From: Bacteroidota bacterium
GTDB lineage: Bacteria; Bacteroidota; Bacteroidia; Bacteroidales; VadinHA17
Direction of reading: 5' to 3'
NCBI GenBank assembly: GCA_030593185.1
Contig: JAUVHQ010000161.1
Location: 1-5,572, forward strand
Length of the DNA stretch: 5,572 bases
Shown here: piece after piece, positions 1 through 4,396 of the stretch
Position numbering within the stretch: position 1 is the stretch's first letter
Layout: each line of letters begins with the position of its first letter
Position numbers and translations under genes: made by a program
The notes under the pieces: generated by a model
Seen by the model: only the letters and a program-made list of their open reading frames with translations
The model's database searches: none
Told to the model about the DNA's origin: nothing

Positions 1-10
1 GTAATTTAAG

Positions 11-47
11 AAGTGTCTGAAGTTTGGAGTGCCTAAAATGCCTAAAG
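11..47. repeat. Degenerate 9-bp tandem repeat
   Basis: Two adjacent 9-bp units, GTGCCTAAA (29-37) and ATGCCTAAA (38-46), differ at one base. The preceding 18 bp (AAGTGTCTG, AAGTTTGGA) look like more decayed units of similar length. It is the weakest of several 7- or 9-bp micro-repeats in the intergenic DNA of this window. No gene is visible in 1-231. Confidence 0.35.
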
Positions 48-74
48 TTATTGTTTCGCACGAAATTATCATAA

Positions 75-173
75 AAATGGAACACGAATGACACAGATAC
101 AACAGATAATTACGGATAAAATGATAACAAATCAGTGAAAATTCGTTAAATCCGTGTCATCTGTGTTCTATTT
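75..173. repeat. 99-bp imperfect inverted repeat (MITE-like or REP-like)
   Basis: The left arm reads GAACACGAATGACACAGAT from 80. The right arm, read on the complementary strand from 168, gives GAACACAGATGACACGGAT, with 3 mismatches in 19. Pairing extends outward to 75/173 through AAAT/ATTT and one G-T pair. The centre is near 124, so the transcript could fold into one long hairpin with a roughly 50-nt AT-rich middle. From memory, words such as ACACGGATGACACGGATT recur in intergenic DNA of many environmental bacteria, including Bacteroidota; I could not check this. No open reading frame lies inside, so it would be a non-autonomous element. Confidence 0.7.
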
Positions 174-189
174 AAAGATAAATAGCAAC

Positions 190-216
190 TTGAGTTAATT
201 AGTTACAGATACTTTA
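190..216 (+). promoter_or_regulatory. Candidate Bacteroidota-type promoter for larC
   Basis: TTG at 190-192 is followed after 17 bp by TACTTTA (210-216), which fits the first seven positions of the Bacteroidota -7 consensus TAnnTTTG except for its final G. The implied start site would leave a very short leader before the ATG at 232. The region is AT-rich, so a chance match is quite possible. Confidence 0.25.
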
Positions 217-231
217 ATATAATACTATACT

Positions 232-1398
232 ATGAAAATACTTTATTACGATTGCTTTTCAGGAATTAGCGGAGATATGAACCTGGGTGCTATGATTGAT
301 CTTGGCCTCGATCCGGAATATTTGAAAAATGAACTGCATAAACTAAAAATTGACAGATATGAAATAAAAGTAACCAGAGATCAAAGACACGGGATCTTTG
401 GCACAAAAGTGGATGTTATCACCGAAAAAACTGAAAAACATCGTCATATATCTGATATTGAAAATATTATCAGCTCAAGTTCCCTTAATGATGAAATTAA
501 AGAACTAAGCATCCTTATCTTCAGGAAAATTGCCGTTGCAGAAGCGAAAGTACATAATACGCCTGTTAAAGAGGTCTATTTCCATGAGATTGGTGCTGTT
601 GATTCAATTGTTGATATTGTGGGAGCTGCCATAGCAATAAATTATTTTAAACCGGATAAAATAATTGCCTCCGGCATTGAAGTTGGTAGTGGTTTTGTTA
701 AATGTGCGCATGGCACCCTACCTGTTCCCGCACCTGCAACTGCAGAGATCCTGACGGGAATCCCTGTCAGGATGGGAAATGTAGATTTTGAGGCAACTAC
801 TCCCACGGGGGCTGCAATTCTTGCCGCTATAGCCAATGAGTTTACAGATAAACCCGGCATTAAAATACAAAAGACAGGATATGGAGTTGGTCATAAAAAA
901 GGGAATATCCCAAATTTGCTAAGGGTTTATCTTGGTGAATTGATTGAGGAATCCGCTCTGCCTGAAAAAAGTTATATAAATCATATGATTGAGTGTAACA
1001 TCGACGATATGAATCCTGAACATTATGAATATGTTATTGAGAAACTTTTTGATGCCGGGGCTAATGATGTTTTTCTTACACCGGTAATTATGAAAAAAAG
1101 CAGACCCGGGATCAAGATCAATGTTTTATGCAGTAAGAAAAATATTGAGACCCTTAAGAATACGCTTCTTACTGAAACTACATCGATTGGAATAAGAGAT
1201 TATAAAGTAAATAAAACAAGCCTTGAAAGGAAGTTTTCAGATATTGATACTAAGTGGGGTAAAGTAACAATAAAATCATCATGGTTGAACGGAGTGAAGA
1301 TTCATAGCAAACCTGAATATGACGACTGCAAAAAAATTGCCATAAAACACAATATCTCTCTGTATGAAGTAATGAAAGAAATAAATAAACAGCTGTAA
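232..1398 (+). CDS. larC: LarC, nickel-pincer cofactor nickel insertase
   Basis: LarC performs the last step of nickel-pincer nucleotide synthesis, a CTP-dependent insertion of Ni2+ into pyridinium-3,5-bisthiocarboxylic acid mononucleotide, forming Ni-C and Ni-S bonds in the cytoplasm. The 388-residue product opens with the family signature YYDCFSGISGDM (5-16). It also has HRHISDI (70-76), YFHEIGAVDSIVDIVG (116-131), GTLPVPAPAT (161-170) and PTGAAIL (191-197). A C-terminal LarC2-type domain follows, with ECNIDDMNPE (254-263), MKKSRPG (287-293) and ETTSIGIR (315-322). In Lactiplantibacillus plantarum the two halves are separate frames joined by programmed frameshifting; here they are one uninterrupted frame of normal full length. 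The ATG at 232 sits directly before the conserved N-terminus, with no clear Shine-Dalgarno site. larE follows 111 bp downstream. The family assignment is secure; activity is inferred. Confidence 0.95.
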   Translation: MKILYYDCFSGISGDMNLGAMIDLGLDPEYLKNELHKLKIDRYEIKVTRDQRHGIFGTKVDVITEKTEKHRHISDIENIISSSSLNDEIKELSILIFRKIAVAEAKVHNTPVKEVYFHEIGAVDSIVDIVGAAIAINYFKPDKIIASGIEVGSGFVKCAHGTLPVPAPATAEILTGIPVRMGNVDFEATTPTGAAILAAIANEFTDKPGIKIQKTGYGVGHKKGNIPNLLRVYLGELIEESALPEKSYINHMIECNIDDMNPEHYEYVIEKLFDAGANDVFLTPVIMKKSRPGIKINVLCSKKNIETLKNTLLTETTSIGIRDYKVNKTSLERKFSDIDTKWGKVTIKSSWLNGVKIHSKPEYDDCKKIAIKHNISLYEVMKEINKQL

Positions 1399-1425
1399 TT
1401 CAGGTAATTAATTTGACGGAGCAGA

Positions 1426-1461
1426 TTGAGTAAGCTGAGTTAGTCGACCTAGTTTACTCAA
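1426..1461. repeat. Hairpin in the larC-larE spacer
   Basis: TTGAGTAAGCT (1426-1436) pairs with AGTTTACTCAA (1451-1461) over 11 positions with one G-T pair, around a 14-nt loop that contains the palindrome GTCGAC. The right arm runs into a 9-bp tandem repeat. It could attenuate larC-to-larE readthrough, but the nearest T run begins about 29 nt after the stem, so it is not a classical terminator. The arms may simply be two opposed copies of the same GAGTAAGTT-type micro-repeat. Confidence 0.5.
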
Positions 1462-1498
1462 CTCACTTAACTTACTTAACTTACTTAACTTTTTTTTT
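1456..1498. repeat. 9-bp tandem repeat (ACTTAACTT) with T tract
   Basis: ACTCAACTC (1456-1464) is followed by three perfect ACTTAACTT units (1465-1491), merging into a run of nine T (1490-1498). The array ends 18 bp before the larE start codon, so it fills the expected ribosome-binding region. The complementary strand, AAGTTAAGT, belongs to the same word family as the array at 4215-4250 near larB. Confidence 0.85.
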
Positions 1499-1509
1499 GT
1501 CTTTTTAAA

Positions 1510-2319
1510 ATGGTACATACAGAAAAATACAAAAAACTGATTCATATCCTGGAGAGTATGGGCAGTGTTGCTGTGGCTTTTTCCGGTGGAGTTGACAGCA
1601 GTTTGATGATATATATTGCACACAAAATATTGAAAAATAAGGCTAAAGCTTATACTATAAAAACGCCCTACATAGCAAACTGGGAACTTGATGAAGCAAA
1701 GGAGTTTTGCAACATTTTTAATATTCCTCTGGAAATAGTAGAATTACCAATGGCTGAGGCACTTCTAAACAACCCTGATGACAGGTGCTACTTATGTAAA
1801 AATGTTCTCTTTAGCAAGCTGAAAAAAATCGCTAAAAGAGAGGGGTATAATTGGGTAAGTGATGGTACGAACCATGACGACCGTAGTGATTTCAGACCTG
1901 GCATGAAAGCCTTGAAAGAGCTTGCTATCCGTAGCCCGTTCCTGGAAGCCGCTATTACAAAACAGGAAATCCGTGACCTGTCTGAGCATTTTGGTCTTCC
2001 AACCTGGGATAAACCCGCATATGCCTGCCTGCTTACAAGAATACCTCACAATACAATAGTAATACAAGATAACCTGGATATGATTGAACAGGCTGAGAAA
2101 TTCCTTATTGACTTAGGATTCAGGGCCGTAAGAGTCAGATTACATAATGATCTTGCACGTATTGAGGTAAATCCCGGGAATATTACCATGATTTCCAAAC
2201 CAGTGATCTCTAAGCAGATAACTGATAAACTTAAACAACTGGGATTTATTTATGTAACTCTCGACCTGGAAGGTTACCGGACAGGGAGTCTGAATCCGCA
2301 CCAAAAAAAGCATTCATAA
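1510..2319 (+). CDS. larE: LarE, sulfur insertase for the nickel-pincer cofactor (three-cysteine type)
   Basis: LarE adenylates each carboxylate of the LarB product and replaces it with a thiocarboxylate, using two cycles per cofactor. It belongs to the PP-loop ATP pyrophosphatases: the ATP-binding loop FSGGVDSS is at residues 24-31. Further family blocks are DGTNHDDRSDFRPGMKA (118-134) and KPAYACLLTRIP (168-179). L. plantarum LarE sacrifices a single cysteine (Cys176), matched here by C173. This protein also has a CxxC pair, C93 and C96 in DRCYLCK. Cysteines at these three places are described for LarE of Thermotoga maritima, which binds a [4Fe-4S] cluster and can act catalytically, so I infer the same chemistry. 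Length (269) is normal. The ATG at 1510 leaves a short helix before the PP-loop; no Shine-Dalgarno site is visible, only T- and A-rich DNA. larC lies 111 bp upstream; larB follows after a 1,098 bp gap. Confidence 0.95.
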   Translation: MVHTEKYKKLIHILESMGSVAVAFSGGVDSSLMIYIAHKILKNKAKAYTIKTPYIANWELDEAKEFCNIFNIPLEIVELPMAEALLNNPDDRCYLCKNVLFSKLKKIAKREGYNWVSDGTNHDDRSDFRPGMKALKELAIRSPFLEAAITKQEIRDLSEHFGLPTWDKPAYACLLTRIPHNTIVIQDNLDMIEQAEKFLIDLGFRAVRVRLHNDLARIEVNPGNITMISKPVISKQITDKLKQLGFIYVTLDLEGYRTGSLNPHQKKHS

Positions 2320-2398
2320 TTAGTTCTACTTTAACACATTTATGTTCAAAAATAGAAATCAGTCTGATATAACCTAATGGCTACCTAATTTAGCCGGT

Positions 2399-2682
2399 TT
2401 TCTAATAAACTGCTTTTTCAGCGGTCTAACCGGTTGTTAATTACTTCAGCATTCTGTTTCTGCTTATCTATCAGAATATACCGCGTAGCGGTTAAATTAT
2501 TGTAGCATAGCATCAACAATAGTTAATTATTCGCTGTAGGCGATAAATAATAAATAGCTTTAGTGTTTTTACTTGAATTCTTTGTTTGATATGAAATCTA
2601 TTTTTATTATAAATCCCCTACAGGGAATTAAAAAAATATTAACTACTATGCTACAATAATAAATGCCCTACGGGCAATGAAG
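2399..2682. repeat. Long intergenic repeat, copy A (complete)
   Basis: Positions 2399-2616 match 2899-3117, with a constant 500 bp offset until a one-base indel near 2594/3094. Over 2401-2590 I count 14 substitutions in 190 positions (about 93% identity), and 2515-2570 is identical over 56 bases. The copies then differ (52 nt here, 23 nt in copy B) and rejoin at TACGGGCAATGAAG (2669-2682 here, 3141-3154 in copy B). That shared right end defines the element boundary. No coding frame runs through it. Copy A keeps both arms of the internal palindrome at 2480-2676 and is taken as the intact form. Confidence 0.9.
2480..2676. repeat. Paired inverted units with covarying small hairpins
   Basis: Two ~85-nt units face each other about position 2578. 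The left unit runs hairpin ACCGC-GTA-GCGGT (2480-2492), arm ATTATTGTAGCATAG (2497-2511), then hairpin TCGC-TGTAG-GCGA (2531-2543). The right unit, read on the complementary strand, runs hairpin TGCCC-GTA-GGGCA (2676-2664), the identical 15-nt arm (2660-2646), then hairpin TCCC-TGTAG-GGGA (2626-2614). The loops are identical between units, while stem bases change in matched pairs. The AT-rich tails beyond the inner hairpins (ATAAATAATAAATAG and ATTTATAATAAAAATAG) also align. Stem covariation around a fixed loop suggests selection or copying as a folded nucleic acid. From memory, CCCTACGGG-type hairpins are frequent in Bacteroidota intergenic DNA. Confidence 0.8.
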
Positions 2683-2767
2683 CACTTCTATTTATCTCCG
2701 GAATTTTATATAAGCTATATCCTTTTTCCCACCGGTCTGACCGCTTATTGTAAACTAACGCGCAATT

Positions 2768-2803
2768 ACTCACCGGGCGACTCGGAGTCACCCGGTGAGT
2801 TTT
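2768..2803 (+). terminator. Strong GC-rich hairpin, possible terminator
   Basis: ACTCACCGGG (2768-2777) pairs perfectly with CCCGGTGAGT (2791-2800). After one C-A mismatch the stem continues as GACTC/GAGTC toward the tip. The 3' side runs into TTTT (2800-2803), a short U tract. It is the most stable structure visible in the window and could end transcription coming from larE, although it lies 448 bp beyond the larE stop. The complementary strand has no T run after the stem, so any terminator function would favour the + strand. Confidence 0.5.
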
Positions 2804-2827
2804 CGTAGAATATCTTTTTCTCAGACT

Positions 2828-2861
2828 CTGCCAAGAACACCTGCGGCGTACTCTGGCAGGT
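2828..2861. repeat. Secondary hairpin with alternative pairings
   Basis: CTGCCA (2828-2833) can pair with TGGCAG (2854-2859), or ACCTGC (2839-2844) with GCAGGT (2856-2861). The two foldings exclude each other because they share 2856-2859. No T tract follows directly (TCTTCTCC). With 6-bp stems this could be chance; it is noted because it lies directly after the strong hairpin at 2768-2800. Confidence 0.3.
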
Positions 2862-2898
2862 CTTCTCCTAAATCATTGATATTATCACTTTGTCAGTC

Positions 2899-3154
2899 TT
2901 TCTAAAAAGCTGCTCTTTCAGCGGTCTGACCGGTTGTTAATTACTTTAGCATTCTGCTTCTACTTATCTGTCTGGATATACCGCGTAGCGGTTAAATTAT
3001 TGTAGCATAGCGTTAACAATAGTTAATTATTCGCTGTAGGCGATAAATAATAAATAGCTTTAGTGTTTTTGTTTGAATTCTTTGTTTGATATGTAAATCT
3101 ATTTGTATTATAAATCCTTCCGATAAATCGGAACAGGTTCTACGGGCAATGAAG
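2899..3154. repeat. Long intergenic repeat, copy B (right arm replaced)
   Basis: This is the second copy of the element at 2399-2682. It keeps the left-unit hairpins ACCGC-GTA-GCGGT (2980-2992) and TCGC-TGTAG-GCGA (3031-3043) unchanged. Its right unit is damaged: after AAATCC the 52 nt that hold the inner hairpin and the ATTATTGTAGCATAG arm in copy A are replaced by 23 nt (3118-3140). Those 23 nt contain a different hairpin, TTCCGA-TAAA-TCGGAA (3118-3133). The shared right end TACGGGCAATGAAG (3141-3154) remains, but the outer hairpin has lost one side. Copy B is therefore a derivative of an A-like element. It lies about 260 bp upstream of larB. Confidence 0.88.
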
Positions 3155-3290
3155 AAACTAAATTTATTAGTAAAAGGAGTTCGGTTATTTGAAACATGAA
3201 ATCCTTGGGAAATATGTATGAGACTGATGACTACGCACCTATATTTGTAGGAGAGTAACATATCATAAACTGCAAGCTGCGATCAGCCTG

Positions 3291-3305
3291 TCCCGCTTAT
3301 CGGGA
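3291..3305. repeat. Small hairpin TCCCG-CTTAT-CGGGA
   Basis: A 5-bp perfect stem surrounds a 5-nt loop. It resembles the TTCCGA-TAAA-TCGGAA hairpin at 3118-3133 in having TCC..GGA arms and an AT-rich TTAT/TAAA loop, so the two may be members of one small hairpin family. There is no T run beyond GGGTTT, so terminator function is doubtful. Confidence 0.4.
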
Positions 3306-3313
3306 GGGTTTCT

Positions 3314-3348
3314 GACTGCCGACTGTGGACTGCCGACTGAGGACTAAT
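3314..3348. repeat. 7-bp tandem repeat (GACTGNN)
   Basis: Five units in register: GACTGCC (3314-3320), GACTGTG (3321-3327), GACTGCC (3328-3334), GACTGAG (3335-3341) and GACTAAT (3342-3348). GACT is invariant and the last three bases vary. It sits between the hairpin at 3291-3305 and the likely larB promoter region. Confidence 0.85.
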
Positions 3349-3373
3349 TATTTATGAAACCTGAAAATTAAAG

Positions 3374-3389
3374 TATTTTTGTAAATTTG
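3374..3389 (+). promoter_or_regulatory. larB: Candidate -7 elements of a larB promoter
   Basis: Two overlapping-phase matches to the Bacteroidota -7 consensus TAnnTTTG lie side by side: TATTTTTG (3374-3381) and TAAATTTG (3382-3389), 28-36 bp before the larB start codon. No good TTTG -33 box is found at 17-23 bp upstream; TTTATG at 3351-3356 is the nearest resemblance. A separate promoter is plausible because larB is 1.1 kb away from larE, but this is inference. Confidence 0.4.
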
Positions 3390-3417
3390 CTAAACTATAT
3401 TCTTAACAATAAACATT

Positions 3418-4164
3418 ATGAACTCAGAGGAATTAAAGAAAATATTAACGCAGGTACAGGAAAAAAAACTGGAAGTTGATGATGCTCTACGGAAACTGGA
3501 AGATTTTCCATATGCTGATCTTGGTTTTGCAAAAATTGATCACCACCGTGAAATACGGACAGGATATCCTGAGATTATTTTTTGTGAGGGAAAGACCACT
3601 GAACAGGTGAAGAAGATATGTGAACACATGTATAAAAAGGGTGGGAATATAATAGCCACACGTGCAAACCGTAAAATGTTTGATGCCATAAAAAAAACAA
3701 TTTCTTCAGCCAAATATTATAACACTGCCAGGATAATAAGTGTGCAACAACAAAAGGCAGAAACATGTGAAACATATATAGCAATAGTAACTGCCGGGAC
3801 CTCTGATATACCCGTTGCTGAAGAAGCTGCTGTAACAGCGGAACTGCTGGGGAGTAAGGTTGAAAGGATATTTGATGCAGGAGTTGCCGGATTACATCGT
3901 CTTGTTGATAAGATATCTGTTCTACGAAAGGCAAAAGTGGTAATAGTTATTGCCGGAATGGAAGGTGCACTGGCAAGCATTATTGGAGGCTTGATTAACA
4001 AACCTATAATTGCAGTACCAACAAGTATAGGGTATGGTGCAAATTTTCAAGGGGTTTCAGCACTCCTTGCAATGCTTACAAGTTGTGCTAACGGAGTATC
4101 TGTAGTTAATATTGATAATGGTTTTGGTGCCGGGTTCAATGCAAACTTGATAAATAAACTATGA
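3418..4164 (+). CDS. larB: LarB, nicotinic acid adenine dinucleotide carboxylase/hydrolase
   Basis: LarB starts nickel-pincer cofactor synthesis: it carboxylates C5 of the pyridinium ring of nicotinic acid adenine dinucleotide and hydrolyses the phosphoanhydride, giving the biscarboxylated mononucleotide and AMP. The 248-residue product has the LarB-specific N-terminal block FAKIDHHREIRTGYPEIIFC (37-56), then a PurE-like carboxylase domain from about 120. That domain contains VTAGTSDIPVAEEAA (124-138), DAGVAGLHRL (153-162), AGMEGALAS (179-187), PTSIGYGANFQG (201-212) and SCANGVSVVNIDNGFGAG (222-239). C223 and E182 match the substrate-attacking cysteine (Cys221) and the acidic residue (Glu180) known in L. 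plantarum LarB. The length is normal and no disruption is seen. The ATG at 3418 has no visible Shine-Dalgarno site, as is common in Bacteroidota. The order larC-larE-larB, with larB set apart, suggests a separate transcript. Confidence 0.96.
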   Translation: MNSEELKKILTQVQEKKLEVDDALRKLEDFPYADLGFAKIDHHREIRTGYPEIIFCEGKTTEQVKKICEHMYKKGGNIIATRANRKMFDAIKKTISSAKYYNTARIISVQQQKAETCETYIAIVTAGTSDIPVAEEAAVTAELLGSKVERIFDAGVAGLHRLVDKISVLRKAKVVIVIAGMEGALASIIGGLINKPIIAVPTSIGYGANFQGVSALLAMLTSCANGVSVVNIDNGFGAGFNANLINKL

Positions 4165-4172
4165 TAAATATC

Positions 4173-4207
4173 AAGGCAAAAGGCAGAAGGCAGAAGGCAA
4201 AAGTGAA
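4173..4207. repeat. 7-bp tandem repeat (AAGGCAR)
   Basis: Units are AAGGCAA (4173-4179), AAGGCAG (4180-4186), AAGGCAG (4187-4193), AAGGCAA (4194-4200) and the decayed AAGTGAA (4201-4207). The array starts eight bases after the larB stop codon. It is one of three different micro-repeats stacked in the 232 bp larB-wbqC spacer. Confidence 0.88.
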
Positions 4208-4214
4208 GAGAGAG

Positions 4215-4250
4215 GTAAGTAGGTGAGTAAGTTGAGTAAGGTGAGTATTA
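4215..4250. repeat. 9-bp tandem repeat (TGAGTAAGK)
   Basis: Units are GTAAGTAGG (4215-4223), TGAGTAAGT (4224-4232), TGAGTAAGG (4233-4241) and the decayed TGAGTATTA (4242-4250). The word GAGTAAGTT is the complement-strand relative of the ACTTAACTT/ACTCAACTC array in the larC-larE spacer, so the same repeat family appears twice in opposite orientation. Confidence 0.8.
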
Positions 4251-4275
4251 GTTTCAAGTGTGAAGATGCTTGAAG

Positions 4276-4295
4276 AGACAAGGCATGCCTTGTCT
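4276..4295. repeat. Perfect 20-bp palindrome
   Basis: AGACAAGGCATGCCTTGTCT is identical to its reverse complement. As RNA it can fold with an 8-bp stem and a 4-nt loop; as DNA it is a perfect dyad. It is flanked by related TTGAAG/TTGAGG words. From memory, palindromes with AGAC...GTCT ends recur in intergenic DNA of Bacteroidota and cyanobacteria, so I favour a REP-like repeat over an operator. No T run follows, so it is not a classical terminator for larB. Confidence 0.8.
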
Positions 4296-4337
4296 TTGAG
4301 GCTTGAAAAATATTTGAAGTTAAAAACCTGCAAGCAC

Positions 4338-4393
4338 CCAGTAACCAGTAACCAGTGACCAGTAACCAGTAACCAGCACCCAGTAACCAGTAA
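4338..4393. repeat. 7-bp tandem repeat (CCAGTAA) x8 abutting the wbqC start
   Basis: Eight units in register: CCAGTAA at 4338, 4345, 4359, 4366, 4380 and 4387, with variants CCAGTGA (4352) and CCAGCAC (4373). The last unit ends three bases before the wbqC ATG at 4397, so the array occupies the whole position of a ribosome-binding site and leader. There is no G-rich Shine-Dalgarno sequence within it. Confidence 0.93.
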
Positions 4394-4396
4394 TCA

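Larger units (their letters stand above)
2320..3417. other. 1.1-kb non-coding repeat block between larE and larB
   Basis: No convincing gene is seen on either strand here. The minus-strand frame at 3013-3261 has no recognisable protein character and crosses repeat copy B. The block contains two copies of a long direct repeat 500 bp apart, internal inverted repeats, a strong 33-nt hairpin, several smaller hairpins, three CGGTCT(A/G)ACCG words (2422-2432, 2733-2743, 2922-2932) and a 7-bp tandem repeat. These are annotated separately. Confidence 0.8.

Noticed and set aside
1408..1623. Minus-strand frame with a KLSKLSKLS peptide repeat
   Set aside because: A period of 9 bp gives a three-residue repeat automatically; the frame overlaps the larE N-terminus and has no protein-like remainder.
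2677..2808. 43-codon plus-strand frame starting at the right end of repeat copy A
   Set aside because: It runs across the strong hairpin at 2768-2800 and has no counterpart after copy B; composition looks arbitrary.
2399..3154. CRISPR array
   Set aside because: Only two long repeat copies 500 bp apart; no short repeats with regular unique spacers and no cas genes.
3013..3261. 82-codon minus-strand open frame opposite repeat copy B and the larB upstream region
   Set aside because: It runs through the non-coding repeat and its hairpins, has no recognisable domain, and is absent as an equivalent frame in copy A.
2320..3417. tRNA or rRNA gene in the larE-larB gap
   Set aside because: No cloverleaf, TTCGA-type T-loop arrangement or rRNA core sequence could be found; the hairpins are short and isolated.
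3575..4001. Two minus-strand frames inside larB
   Set aside because: They are shadows of a well-conserved plus-strand gene and show no recognisable protein family.
4338..4393. Iterons of a replication origin
   Set aside because: Units are 7 bp without spacers, and no replication initiator gene, DnaA box cluster or partition gene is present.
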